From Saprospira grandis str. Lewin (GTDB lineage Bacteria > Bacteroidota > Bacteroidia > Chitinophagales > Saprospiraceae), in assembly GCF_000250635.1 (NCBI RefSeq), contig NC_016940.1, forward strand, positions 1,839,001 through 1,903,000: 64,000 bases of DNA. The letters run 5' to 3'. Under the pieces are notes generated by a model that was given only the letters and a program-made list of their open reading frames with translations, was not told where the DNA came from and searched no databases. Every line of letters begins with the position of its first letter. The stretch's first letter is position 1. Made by a program: the position numbers and the translations under genes. Below, piece after piece: positions 19,528-28,844 of the stretch.

Positions 19528-19633
19528 AATACTAATTCTAGTTTTATTAAAATGATTTTTAAACTTTTAGGCAGTTTTTTAAACTTTTTAGGGGGCTTTT
19601 TTCAAAAAACGCTTTATAGCTGATTATCAATTG

Positions 19634-19760
19634 CTTTTAGGGGCCTGCGGGCTGCGCCCGCCGCTCCCCTTCAGGGCTCGCAAGTCTGCTCGGCCCTGCA
19701 GCGGCGGCAAAGCCGCCGCTTGGGTCTGGCCTGCGGCCCCCCTTGCGGGCAGCTAGGCCG
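19634..19760 (+). repeat. GC-rich dispersed repeat, copy 4 (type A)
   Basis: Plus-orientation copy upstream of rpsL. Its core is GCTCGCAAGTCTGCTCGG, its first stem AGCGGCGGC/GCCGCCGCT, its second stem GCC/GGC around TG, and its distal end AGCTAGGCCG. The interval 19761-19921 after it shows no gene. Confidence 0.85.
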
Positions 19761-19921
19761 CTCATCCTTTTTCTTCGCTTTTTGGCCCCTTCTTCGGCCC
19801 TTTTTGCATCCAAAACAAAGTTTTTCCTTCCTCTGCTCTCCAAAACTCCTTACACTGCCTTATTTTGCGCTAAAAGCAATCTCCGCCCCTCTCCTACTGC
19901 GGCCAAAGCCAAGCGGCTATC

Positions 19922-20046
19922 GGCCTAGCGATGTGGAGGGGTGGCCGAAGGCCAGACCGAAGCGCGCAGCGCTGAAGGGCCGAGCAGACCTGCGAGCCCC
20001 AAAACGTAGCGCCGCAAGCGCAGCGCAGCGGAGGCCCCAAAAAAAT
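19922..20046 (-). repeat. GC-rich dispersed repeat, copy 5 (type A)
   Basis: Minus-orientation copy whose A-rich end (GGAGGCCCCAAAAAAA) faces, and lies about 27 bp before, the start of the GH3/beta-lactamase gene at 20073. It forms an inverted pair with copy 4, 160 bp away. Confidence 0.85.
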
Positions 20047-20072
20047 ATTCATCGCCTTAAATCATCCTACTT

Positions 20073-23069
20073 ATGCCCTTTCGTCTTGGCTATCTGGCTG
20101 TTATCTCCCTCCTCTTTTTTAGTTTTTTGATGTGCCAATCGAGCCTGCCACCCAACGCGCCCGCTCTTGGCCCCCAGCTTTTTCCTCAAAAAAAGCAATT
20201 GCAAGCCCTAGAAGATCGCATTTTGGCCCAAGAAGAAACTTGGATTAATCAGAAGTGGGAAAGCATGAGCCCCGAAGAGCGACTCGGACAGCTTTTTATG
20301 GTGGCCGCCTACCCTTTGCATGGAAAAAATGATGAAATCCGCATGAAACGGCTCATCCAAAAGGAACATTTGGGCGGAGTGGTGCTCTTTAAAGGCCCAC
20401 CCACTCGAGCTGCTAGCCTTTGCAATAAATATCAAGCCTGGGCGCCTAAGGTCCCCCTTTTGGTGGCCATTGATGGGGAATGGGGCTTGGCCATGCGGCT
20501 AGACTCTATCATTAATTACCCCCGACAATTGCTTTTTGGGGCCCTGCCCGACAATCGCCTGATTTATGATTTTGGCAAAGAAGTGGCCCGACAAGCCCAA
20601 CATATTGGTATTCATATCAATTTTGCGCCAGTGGTTGATATTAACAATAATGCCGCAAATCCCGTGATTGGCGACCGCTCTTTTGGCGAGCAAAAACGCA
20701 ATGTTACGGCCAAAGCCTATCAATATATGCGAGGCATGCAAGATCATGGGCTAATGGCCTGCGCCAAGCATTTTCCGGGACATGGCGATACGGATGTCGA
20801 TTCTCATTACGATTTACCGCAAATCAAACATCCTAGGAGTCGATTGGACAGCCTAGAACTCTACCCTTTTCGGCAGTTGATTCCACAAGGTTTGGGCTCT
20901 ATTATGGTGGCCCACCTCAATATTCCGGCCCTAGACCCTAGAGATAAGCGGCCCACCACCCTTTCTTATGCCACCATCCAAAAGCTCCTCAAAGAAGAGC
21001 TCAACTTTAAGGGGCTCGTCATTACCGATGCCATGAATATGCAAGGTGTGGCCAAGCATTATGGGCCTGGCCAAGCCGATGTAGAAGCCCTAAAAGCGGG
21101 AAATGACATCCTATTAATGTCTCAAAGAGTGGCACAATCTAAAAAAATGATTTTGGCCGCCCTGAAAAAAGGCGATTTGAGCTGGGAGGATCTCGAGCAG
21201 CGCATCCGCAAGATTTTGCGGGCAAAATATAGAGCGGGATTGGCAAATTACAAGCCCGTATCGACCAAAAATGTGGTTAAAAACATCAATAATCAGGCGG
21301 CTCAAGATTTATATAAAAAAATATTGGGGCAGAGTTTGACCCTAATGGCCAATCCCGATAGCCTGCTCCCGCTTCGTCAAATCAAGGGACGAAAACTAGC
21401 GAGTCTTTGCATTGGTTCTGGCCGTAAAAACAGCTTTCAGTTAGAACTACAGCGCTATGGCATTCAGCAGCATTTTTATGCGGGCACAAGGATTTCGGCA
21501 GGACAAGAGCGGCGTTTATTGCAGCAATTGGGGCAGCAAGAAGTTGTCTTTGTAGCCCTTGACCGTCTTCGTAGGAAGCAAAAAGACCGTTTTGGGGTAT
21601 CCACTTCTGTGGAGCGCTTTGTCAAAAAGCTAAGTAAAAAGACCAAGGTGGTCCTTATCGCCTTTGGCAGCCCTTATAGCTTAGGCTACTTTGAAGAAGT
21701 GCCCTACCTCTCTTGTGCTTATGTCAACGATCGCTCGGCCCAAATTCAGGCCGCAAGAGCTATGGTTGGTGCACAATCTTTTATGGGCCAACTGCCTGTT
21801 TCGGCCAGCAAAAAATTAAGAGCGGGCTTAGGCGTAAAAACGCAGATTTTCCGTATGCCCCATGCCGAGAGTCCCGAATCTATGGGCATGCGCAGCGATA
21901 TTCTAAATCAGATTGATAAAATTGCCGAAGAAGCGATTCGCAAAAAGGCCACCCCAGGTTGCCAAATCTTAGTGGCCAAATCGGGAAAAATTGTTTTTCA
22001 CAAGGCCTACGGTCATCATACCTACGCCAAAAGACGTCCACAGCGCTTAGATGATGTTTATGACTTGGCCTCTGTGACCAAGGTAGCCGCTACCACCATG
22101 ACCCTCATGCACCTTTATGAACGGGGCCTAATTGATTTAGATGCTCCATTGGGCCAGTATATTCCTGAGCTCAAGGGCAGCAACAAAGCCAATTTGAAAA
22201 TTCGGGCTGTTTTGGCGCATCAGGCGGGGCTCAAGCCTTGGATTCCCTTTTATGCCAAAACCTTGGATGAGAATAAGCGCCCAATGGATAGCCTCTATCG
22301 CAAAAAGCCGCAAGGTCCTTATCAGCTTCGGATTGCCGAAGGGCTATATTTCCATAGAGATAAGGTAAAGCCCTATTTGTGGGACCGCATTATTGAGCAA
22401 AACCTTCGGGGGCGGACCAACTATAAATACAGCGATTTGGGCTTCTATTTATTTGCTCGTTTGGTAGAAGAAGTAAGTGGACAAACCCTAGATCAATATG
22501 TTCAAGAGCATTTTTATGCGCCTATGGGGCTAGAATACACGGGCTTCAACCCCTTAAATCGAAACATTAGCAAAAGCCAGATTATTCCCAGCGAAGAAGA
22601 TAAATACTACCGCTACCAAAAGGTCCAGGGCGATGTGCATGATATGGGGGCGGCTATGCTAGCTGGGGTTTCTGGACATGCGGGACTATTTTCTCAGGGC
22701 CAAGAGCTGGCCGCCATTTATCAGCTTTGGCTCAATGGAGGCAGCTATAAGGGCCGTCAATACCTCAAAGAGAGCACAATTGCCCTATTTACCAAGCAAT
22801 ATAGTGCTCGCTCTCGCCGAGGCTTGGGCTTTGATCGCAAAGAAATTACCGATCCCAACGCTTCCATTAATGTAGCCAAACAAGCATCGCCCAATACTTT
22901 TGGGCATCTGGGCTTTACGGGCATTGGCGCTTGGGCCGACCCCGACAATGAGTTGATTTATATATTTTTATCCAACAGAACTTATCCAGATAGCGAAAAT
23001 ATGCAGCTTATCCGCTTAGATATTCGGACTAGAATTCATGAGCTTTGTTATCAGGCTTTGGGGGAATAA
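20073..23069 (+). CDS. Fused GH3 beta-N-acetylhexosaminidase / beta-lactamase-family lipoprotein
   Basis: Two enzymes in one chain of 998 residues. The GH3 NagZ-like part (about 50-380) has KHFPGHGDTDVDSHYDLP (about 232-249), the His/Asp pair of this family, and ITDAMNMQG (about 315) with the nucleophile Asp. After a GH3 C-domain-like stretch, the C-terminal part (about 625-998) is a serine beta-lactamase/DD-peptidase fold with SVTK (S about 667), YSD (about 786) and HLGFTG (about 943). A hydrophobic N-terminus ends in Cys21 (FLMCQSS), a possible but atypical lipobox. The likely role is peptidoglycan recycling or remodelling in the periplasm. The substrate of the second domain is unknown. Confidence 0.92.
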   Translation: MPFRLGYLAVISLLFFSFLMCQSSLPPNAPALGPQLFPQKKQLQALEDRILAQEETWINQKWESMSPEERLGQLFMVAAYPLHGKNDEIRMKRLIQKEHLGGVVLFKGPPTRAASLCNKYQAWAPKVPLLVAIDGEWGLAMRLDSIINYPRQLLFGALPDNRLIYDFGKEVARQAQHIGIHINFAPVVDINNNAANPVIGDRSFGEQKRNVTAKAYQYMRGMQDHGLMACAKHFPGHGDTDVDSHYDLPQIKHPRSRLDSLELYPFRQLIPQGLGSIMVAHLNIPALDPRDKRPTTLSYATIQKLLKEELNFKGLVITDAMNMQGVAKHYGPGQADVEALKAGNDILLMSQRVAQSKKMILAALKKGDLSWEDLEQRIRKILRAKYRAGLANYKPVSTKNVVKNINNQAAQDLYKKILGQSLTLMANPDSLLPLRQIKGRKLASLCIGSGRKNSFQLELQRYGIQQHFYAGTRISAGQERRLLQQLGQQEVVFVALDRLRRKQKDRFGVSTSVERFVKKLSKKTKVVLIAFGSPYSLGYFEEVPYLSCAYVNDRSAQIQAARAMVGAQSFMGQLPVSASKKLRAGLGVKTQIFRMPHAESPESMGMRSDILNQIDKIAEEAIRKKATPGCQILVAKSGKIVFHKAYGHHTYAKRRPQRLDDVYDLASVTKVAATTMTLMHLYERGLIDLDAPLGQYIPELKGSNKANLKIRAVLAHQAGLKPWIPFYAKTLDENKRPMDSLYRKKPQGPYQLRIAEGLYFHRDKVKPYLWDRIIEQNLRGRTNYKYSDLGFYLFARLVEEVSGQTLDQYVQEHFYAPMGLEYTGFNPLNRNISKSQIIPSEEDKYYRYQKVQGDVHDMGAAMLAGVSGHAGLFSQGQELAAIYQLWLNGGSYKGRQYLKESTIALFTKQYSARSRRGLGFDRKEITDPNASINVAKQASPNTFGHLGFTGIGAWADPDNELIYIFLSNRTYPDSENMQLIRLDIRTRIHELCYQALGE

Positions 23070-23361
23070 ATAAAATGCGATTTAATGGAATTATTTTCAA
23101 AAAGTTTGTATTTTTAAAGCATCAACACCCGCCTCGCCTCTCGAAGCTGTCTATATTTTTAATTTTTATAAGGTTATTGCCTCCGGACTTTCAACCTGTT
23201 CATTTAAAGATTAGGCTTCTGATGCGCACTTTTGGCGGGTTTTTTTATGCCCTAACGATATCTCTGCCCTTACTCCACCTTTTGGCTCCATTAAAACCAG
23301 AGCAACTCTCACAAATGGGCTTCCCAAATAATTGGCGCACTGAAAAGCTATGGGGGTAGCT
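23070..23361. other. Gene-poor interval downstream of hipS
   Basis: This 292-bp interval lies between the GH3 gene and the convergent hipS stop. No conserved coding sequence was found on either strand. In particular there is no HipT/HipA kinase remnant, and the space is too short for one. A 104-codon open frame on the plus strand (23045-23359) has no recognisable features. Confidence 0.6.
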
Positions 23362-23694
23362 TTAAACATCCTCTACATCTTTTAAAGTAATCGCTCCAGT
23401 AGCATCTTCTACCGCCAAACGCAATAAGAGCCCAAAATCATCATCCTCATCAATTTTTAAATCCCGACAAAGACGTTTTCGAAAGCCTCCCTCTGGCAAA
23501 ATGCTAAAGAAATAAGCAAAAAGGTGCTCTGACCGATATTCCTGCTGACTTTTCGGCATCCTAAAAATTATACTGGGCCGCAAAGGATCTGCAAACCAAG
23601 CATCCCGATAACGAAAACCAAAACTGCCATCTTTTTCCTGCCAAATATCAGCCGCCTCTTCTCCCTTAAATAAAACTGTCGCTTTTCGCATCAC
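23362..23694 (-). CDS. hipS: HipA N-terminal-domain protein (HipS-like)
   Basis: A 110-residue protein matching only the N-terminal subdomain of HipA kinases: PSIIFRMPKSQQEYRSEHLF, AYFFSILPEGGFRKRL and a C-terminal EDATGAITL (the GAI/GA block of that domain). In HipBST systems this piece is a separate protein, HipS, that neutralises the kinase HipT. Here no kinase gene follows. Its start overlaps the hipB 3' end by 29 bp, so the pair is co-transcribed. Confidence 0.8.
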   Translation of the reverse strand: MMRKATVLFKGEEAADIWQEKDGSFGFRYRDAWFADPLRPSIIFRMPKSQQEYRSEHLFAYFFSILPEGGFRKRLCRDLKIDEDDDFGLLLRLAVEDATGAITLKDVEDV

Positions 23695-23902
23695 TATCTA
23701 TTGTTCTAATTTCAAAGTTCAATCTCAACCCCATTGTATCCCCCACTAAAAATAAGGTCCTGAGCGTTGGATTTGCCTTCCCTAATTCCAGTTGCTTCAA
23801 AGCCCTTAAACTTACACCAGCTATTTCCGCTAACTCTTCCTGCGTCAATTTAAGCTGCTTTCGCCTCGATTTAAGCTGCTTGGCCAAATGTATCCACTCC
23901 AT
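23666..23902 (-). CDS. hipB: HipB-like XRE-family DNA-binding protein
   Basis: A 78-residue Cro/CI-type helix-turn-helix protein. The segment LKLTQEELAEIAGVSLRALK followed by QLELGKANPTLRTLFLVGDTMG is the recognition motif of HipB antitoxins. It overlaps the HipA-N-like gene and would autorepress the pair. A 16-bp imperfect palindrome lies 17 bp upstream. Confidence 0.85.
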   Translation of the reverse strand: MEWIHLAKQLKSRRKQLKLTQEELAEIAGVSLRALKQLELGKANPTLRTLFLVGDTMGLRLNFEIRTIDSDAKSDSFI

Positions 23903-23918
23903 TTTTTCGCATTTAATT

Positions 23919-23934
23919 GTGCACTATAATACAC
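23919..23934. promoter_or_regulatory. Candidate HipB operator palindrome
   Basis: GTGCACTATAATACAC is an imperfect palindrome; 12 of 16 positions agree with its own reverse complement. It lies immediately upstream of hipB, where an autoregulatory operator is expected. It differs from the E. coli HipB site (TATCC-N8-GGATA). Confidence 0.4.
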
Positions 23935-24005
23935 TAAATAGCAAAAACCTAACCATTCCAAGCAGAAAAACCAACAAAAGTGCATTTAAAAACACTTTCA
24001 CTATT

Positions 24006-24165
24006 TCTTTTTTGGGGCTGCCCCGCCCTGCGGGCGGGTCGGGCCATTGCGCAGCTCGCAGGTCTGCTCGGCCCTGCGGCGCTACGCGCCTTGGTCTGCC
24101 GCCTGCGGCGGCCCTGCTACAGCCCCTCAGCCGATTCGCTGGCTGAATAGCCAGCGAGAGGGCCG
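24006..24165 (+). repeat. GC-rich dispersed repeat, copy 6 (type B)
   Basis: Plus-orientation type B copy (GGGGCTGCCCCGCC start, CCTCAGCC distal end) between hipB and the metallopeptidase gene. Its stems are GGCGC/GCGCC around TAC and CCGCC/GGCGG, with a further distal hairpin TCGCTGGC/GCCAGCGA at 24136-24157. Confidence 0.85.
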
Positions 24166-24240
24166 TTCGGCTGCGCCATGATCTATCTATACAAGCCTAA
24201 GGCGGCCCTTTCTTCTGGCCAGCAAAAGCTTGGACCCACT

Positions 24241-26313
24241 CTACTTTTTGATGATTTTAGCCCTGCGGCCCAATTCTATTTGTCCCTCTTCGGCCATTAG
24301 CGCTCCCCCTTTTTCAATGATAATTTTAGCTTTGGGTCCCAAAATGATTTTGGCGCCCTTTTCTAGTTTCAGTTGGCAATCTTTAGCAATATAAAGTCTA
24401 GACTTTTTGGCCAAATAACAGCTGCTCCCCTGCTCTAAAGTCAAAACCGTAGGCCCCACAAAGCTGCCATTTGCTTGTTGGCGACTCCGATTGGCGGTGC
24501 CTGAAGGACGCAATTGCAAAACTTGTTTTTTGGCCAAAATGAGGTCTACTCGCTCATCTTTGCTGCAATTGGGCAAAATAATTTCTCCAGCCCAATCTTG
24601 GCCCTCCTCTAACTCAATGGCTTTGCGCTCAATTTCTAAAATATAGCGCTGGTTTTCTGTGGCCAAAACCTTAATATGTAGATCCTGCAAGCGGTAAGGC
24701 GCCTGAAGATCCTTTCTAAAGTCATATTTGGGGTAATGGACCAAAGCGGGGTTGCCCCCCGCCCAAAGTTGATCGCCTGGACCAAAGGCTTGGTTTCGGT
24801 AGCCTTGAGGCAAAGGTGCTACCGCCTGCATGCCAAAACTTTGGTAGAGTTCGCTATAGCCGCCCGTATCATTTTGCTCATAAATAATGGGCATGCCCTC
24901 ATTTCGGGCGCCATTATAATTGCGGTTGTAAGCAATTCGGCCATCTTGATTCAAATCGGCCCGAAAAAAGAAAAAGGGATTGGTCCCACTGACCGCATTG
25001 GGCCTTAATCGCTGAAAGCGATAAAGCGGATTGCCCCAAGCATTGCGTTTAGGCTCTTCTTGAATATAAGTATAATCGTAATTTCCAGCCGCATTAATGG
25101 GATAAAGCGCATTGCAAGCTGGCGAAAGCGCCCGAACAATTTGTTGCAGGCTATCGATGCCCGTATCATCTACATAAGCGTAGAGTCCTGCTGGGGTACC
25201 GCTCAGTTGCAATTGGCCCAGCTGCTGCCCAGCCCAAGCGTGTTCATCAAAGGGATGTAGTTTTTGGTGCAGCTCTAGCCAAAGCCATTGACCCTGGCCC
25301 TGCGGCAGCCGAATGCGGATCGCCTCCTGTTCTGTACAAAAATCGCCTAGGGCCAAAACCTCTTTTTGGCCAAAATCTAGCTCTAGGCTGCGCAAATTGG
25401 GCAAATAGCCCATATACCAAGCTTCCCAGGCATTAAAAAGCTGAAAAATGGGGATAGTGCTGGTGGCGCCCCAGCCAATAGCGGGCCGTCTAAAATAATC
25501 GCCTACTGTTTGATTGGCCCCAAAAAAGTGGGGCGCATTAAAGAGGCTATGGGCCAATTCGTGGACAAACACATTGGAGCCCCACATCATGGTAAACCCT
25601 TGTTGGATGCTATAGCCTTGGTAGCTTTCGAGCCCAATGCTGCCAGGGCTAGCAAAACCACCCCCAGAGCCCAGCCAGCGGTTCATGCCAGGGGCGGGTT
25701 GCTGGCTCCAATTTGGCGAATAGCGATAGACAAAAATGACATAATCGATTAAGCTATCGGGGGCTGTATTTTGGTTATCGAACTGGAAATTGGGGCGATT
25801 TGTTCTTTGGTCCAAATGGCTAAGGGGCAAATTGGGGTTGGCGGCCATCATGGCAAAAAGGGCTTTGCGGTTCATATCGGACCAACTGCGGCCGCCGCTG
25901 GGGTTGATGCCCACAGCAGCGGCTTGGCCGCTACTATCCTTAAAAACCTCTACCGTAAATTGAAACTGCCCTTGAGATTGGAGAAAAAAGAGCGAAGAGG
26001 CATTGAAACCCATTTTGCTTAAATTATCGGCTTCAAAATCGCTACTATCATTGGCCATAAAGCTGGGGCAGCGGCCTGTTTCGGGGTCAATAGGATTGGG
26101 CAGCATATTGGGGTTTTGGCTATCCCATTGGGCCAAATAATGGTCTTGATTTTTAAAATTGGGATTCGTTTGGGGCTGATCCGTAAAATAGACGGGAACC
26201 AAAAGCGCTTTGAGTTGGCCTTTGGGGGTAAAGACTCCTCCGTAGGGGGCGTAGGGGCCTTTTTGGGCCAAAAGGAAAAGCGGGAAAAAGAGGAAGAATA
26301 AAGATAATCGCAT
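24241..26313 (-). CDS. Secreted zinc metallopeptidase (M6-like)
   Basis: A 690-residue protein with an N-terminal signal peptide (MRLSLFFLFFPLFLLAQ). The catalytic HELAHSLFNAPHFFG (HExxH at about 251-255, with a possible third His seven residues later) marks a gluzincin/M6-like secreted peptidase. The preceding region resembles M6 proteins: VPVYFTDQPQTNPNF, and a PDSLIDYVIFVYRYSPNWSQ stretch. The last 60 residues are short hydrophobic-polar repeats ending in lysines (KGAKIILGPKAKIIIEKGGA) and may form a beta-solenoid cap or an anchoring tail. No T9SS type A signature is obvious. Substrate unknown. Confidence 0.75.
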   Translation of the reverse strand: MRLSLFFLFFPLFLLAQKGPYAPYGGVFTPKGQLKALLVPVYFTDQPQTNPNFKNQDHYLAQWDSQNPNMLPNPIDPETGRCPSFMANDSSDFEADNLSKMGFNASSLFFLQSQGQFQFTVEVFKDSSGQAAAVGINPSGGRSWSDMNRKALFAMMAANPNLPLSHLDQRTNRPNFQFDNQNTAPDSLIDYVIFVYRYSPNWSQQPAPGMNRWLGSGGGFASPGSIGLESYQGYSIQQGFTMMWGSNVFVHELAHSLFNAPHFFGANQTVGDYFRRPAIGWGATSTIPIFQLFNAWEAWYMGYLPNLRSLELDFGQKEVLALGDFCTEQEAIRIRLPQGQGQWLWLELHQKLHPFDEHAWAGQQLGQLQLSGTPAGLYAYVDDTGIDSLQQIVRALSPACNALYPINAAGNYDYTYIQEEPKRNAWGNPLYRFQRLRPNAVSGTNPFFFFRADLNQDGRIAYNRNYNGARNEGMPIIYEQNDTGGYSELYQSFGMQAVAPLPQGYRNQAFGPGDQLWAGGNPALVHYPKYDFRKDLQAPYRLQDLHIKVLATENQRYILEIERKAIELEEGQDWAGEIILPNCSKDERVDLILAKKQVLQLRPSGTANRSRQQANGSFVGPTVLTLEQGSSCYLAKKSRLYIAKDCQLKLEKGAKIILGPKAKIIIEKGGALMAEEGQIELGRRAKIIKK

Positions 26314-26379
26314 AGAAAAATGTATTTTAGCTAGCTATACAATAAGCTCAAGAGAAGAAAAATTGGCTAGGCCTTAGCT

Positions 26380-26498
26380 GGCCTAGCGATGTGCAGCAGT
26401 GGCCCGAAGGGCCAGACCAAAGCCCGAAGGGCTGCAGGGCCGAGCGAACAGCGAGCTGCGGAACGTAGCGCCTGCCGCAGGCAGGAGGCCCCAAAAAA
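26380..26498 (-). repeat. GC-rich dispersed repeat, copy 7 (type A)
   Basis: Minus-orientation copy ending GGAGGCCCCAAAAAAT only about 10 bp before the histidine kinase start at 26508. Its distal TAGCGATGTGCAGCAGTGG end, stems GGCCC/GGGCC and the core are typical. Confidence 0.85.
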
Positions 26499-26507
26499 TA
26501 AAAAAAC

Positions 26508-28844
26508 ATGAGAAGGTTAAGATACATCTTGTACTGTTGTTTGTGGGCTTCTGTTTTGCTGGGGCAAGACAGTTTAGTTTGGGAGCAAGAGTTGGACCTC
26601 TATTTGGCCGAGGCGGATGCCTTATATCGGAAAGATCGGCGGAAGGCCATGGATATTTTGAGATTTGCGGAGAGCAAGGCCAAAGGGTTCAAAGACAGTC
26701 TTGCTTTGGCTCGAATTTACAACAACATGGGGCATAGTTATCGGCATTGGGGCTATACCTATCGGGCGGCGGAGCTATTTAGGAACAGCTACATTTTGAT
26801 GAAAAATGCGGGTAAAGAAGAGTCTGCAGGTTTTTCATTGATTGACATTGGCAACCTATACTACGACCTCAAAAAATATGAAGAAGCCCGGCCCTACTAT
26901 GAGGGGGCCATTGCCATTTTTGACCCCAAAAAGGAGGCTGGGGCAAGGGGTATAGAGACCTGTTATAACAACTTGGCCTTATTGGCTGAGGAGAAGGGGG
27001 ATTATTCTGAAGCCGAGCAATATTTTCGGAAAGCGCTAAGGTCTAGAGAACAATTTCAGGACTCCTTTTTACTGGCTCATTCCTACTTTTATTTGGGGCG
27101 TTTAGCCTTGGTCCAGAAAAGGGGGCCGCAAGCCGAGCAATTTGCCCGAAACTCTATGGAGCATCGTTCAGGCGGGCAATGGGCAGGGCGTTACGACCTA
27201 GAGTTTTTGCCCATTGCCCAGCACTACATTTTGGGAGAAGCCTTTCATTTGCAGCGGCAGATGGACAGTGCCGAGCATCATTTTTTACGCTCTATAGAAT
27301 TGGCAGAGCCCTATCCGCAGCTGAGTCCCTACTTCTTAAAATCCTACTACAGTCTAGGGCTACTTTTTAGAGAAAAAGGCGATAAAAAAGAGGCCGAAAA
27401 GCTTTGGAAAGCCGCCTTAAAGAAAAGCCAAGCCCTTTCCTTTTTTGATGAAAAAGAGTTGCTTTGGAAAGCCCTCATCTCCTTATATCGAGAAGAAGAA
27501 AACTATGCGGCCATGGCGGCGGCCTACGAACAGCTCTACGATTTGGTCAAGCGGCAGACGCCAGGAGCCTCCGAGAGCATGTTGCGTTTTCATGCCGAGT
27601 GGCGAAACTACAACAGCCGAGAAAAGCTAGCCCAGCAAGAGCAGGCCTTGGCCCAAGAGCAGAAAGAGCAGCGCATACAGTGGTGGATTTTATCGGTTAT
27701 TGCTTGTTTGCTGGTTCTGCTGGCAGTATTTGTGGTTTTGCTCAATAAGAAAAGCCGAGAAGTGAGTCAGAAAAACATCAGTTTGAGTGAGCAAAACCGC
27801 ACCATTGCGAGCAAGCAGCAAATTATTAGTGAAAATGCGGAAGAGCTAAGAGAACTGAACGAGACCAAAGACCTCTTATTTTCGGTCATTGCCCATGATT
27901 TGCGGGGGCCATTTAACAGCTTGACTGGTTTTTCTAAGCTCATGCAAACCTACATCCAAAACAACCGTTGGCAAGAGCTCAAAACCTCCTTTCAGATTTT
28001 AGATGAATCCTCTCAGCAAGCCTATTGGATTTTTGAAAACCTCTTGGGTTGGATACAAGGGCAAACAGGCAAACTAGAAGCTGAAAACCAAGACATTGAT
28101 ATTCGGCCCATTGTAGAAGAGAGCTTGCGTTTGCTCAGCAGCATGCGTTTACTTAAAAACCTAAACATTTACCAGGACTATGTATCGGCCTACGCCAAGG
28201 CCGATCCCTATATGCTACGAACCGTTTTGCGCAACCTACTGACCAATGCCATTAAGTTTTCCTCGGAAGGGGGAAATATCTATATTCGTAGTTGGGAGGA
28301 GGGAAATCTATTGTATATTGAGGTAGAAGATGAGGGCGAAGGCATGAGCAAAGAAGCCATTCGTAAGCTCTTTCAGACCCAAAAGCTACAGACCAAAAGT
28401 AAAAGCGTTTCGGGTTTGGGACTGATCTTAGCCAAGCAGTTTACCGAATGTATGCAAGGGCAAATTAGCATTGAGAGCCAAGAGCAAAAAGGCAGTATTT
28501 TCCGCCTTAGCCTTCCGCTTGGCGAACAAGCTCAGGTGCCCGTTCCAGAAAGCATGCAGCCCCATAAGCAAACGGCCATTGCCCCCTCTCCGGCCACAGA
28601 TGCCCAAAGCTTTATGCAAGAGCATCTGCTTCAGTTGAAAAACTGCCTTGCGCCTTACCTAAGCGAGCTCAACAGCCTCACTGTTTATGAAGCCTCCGCT
28701 TTGCGAAAAATAGTCGCAGAACTACAAGCCAAAACAGAAAATGAATTGGCCCTACAACAATGGTGCAGCCTTCTACAACAGGCTATTTATAATAGCGACC
28801 AGCCCCTTTATGAACAACTAACTACTCCTCTTTATGCCCTCTGA
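26508..28844 (+). CDS. TPR-containing membrane sensor histidine kinase
   Basis: A 778-residue kinase. After a signal peptide (MRRLRYILYCCLWASVLLGQ), a periplasmic TPR array (about 40-340) has repeats such as ARIYNNMGHSYRHWGYTYRA and YNNLALLAEEKGDYSEAEQY. A membrane segment (about 385-408) and a coiled coil follow. The HisKA H-box is IAHDLRGPFNS (His about 463), the N-box LRNLLTNAIKFSSEGG (about 575), and the G-boxes DEGEGMSK and SGLGLILAKQF. A tail of about 100 residues follows the ATPase domain. The downstream response regulator overlaps by 11 bp and is its evident partner. The signal sensed is unknown. Confidence 0.92.
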   Translation: MRRLRYILYCCLWASVLLGQDSLVWEQELDLYLAEADALYRKDRRKAMDILRFAESKAKGFKDSLALARIYNNMGHSYRHWGYTYRAAELFRNSYILMKNAGKEESAGFSLIDIGNLYYDLKKYEEARPYYEGAIAIFDPKKEAGARGIETCYNNLALLAEEKGDYSEAEQYFRKALRSREQFQDSFLLAHSYFYLGRLALVQKRGPQAEQFARNSMEHRSGGQWAGRYDLEFLPIAQHYILGEAFHLQRQMDSAEHHFLRSIELAEPYPQLSPYFLKSYYSLGLLFREKGDKKEAEKLWKAALKKSQALSFFDEKELLWKALISLYREEENYAAMAAAYEQLYDLVKRQTPGASESMLRFHAEWRNYNSREKLAQQEQALAQEQKEQRIQWWILSVIACLLVLLAVFVVLLNKKSREVSQKNISLSEQNRTIASKQQIISENAEELRELNETKDLLFSVIAHDLRGPFNSLTGFSKLMQTYIQNNRWQELKTSFQILDESSQQAYWIFENLLGWIQGQTGKLEAENQDIDIRPIVEESLRLLSSMRLLKNLNIYQDYVSAYAKADPYMLRTVLRNLLTNAIKFSSEGGNIYIRSWEEGNLLYIEVEDEGEGMSKEAIRKLFQTQKLQTKSKSVSGLGLILAKQFTECMQGQISIESQEQKGSIFRLSLPLGEQAQVPVPESMQPHKQTAIAPSPATDAQSFMQEHLLQLKNCLAPYLSELNSLTVYEASALRKIVAELQAKTENELALQQWCSLLQQAIYNSDQPLYEQLTTPLYAL

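Noticed and set aside
23045-23359. 104-codon open frame downstream of the GH3 gene
   Set aside because: It overlaps the end of the GH3 gene, has no recognisable motif and odd composition.
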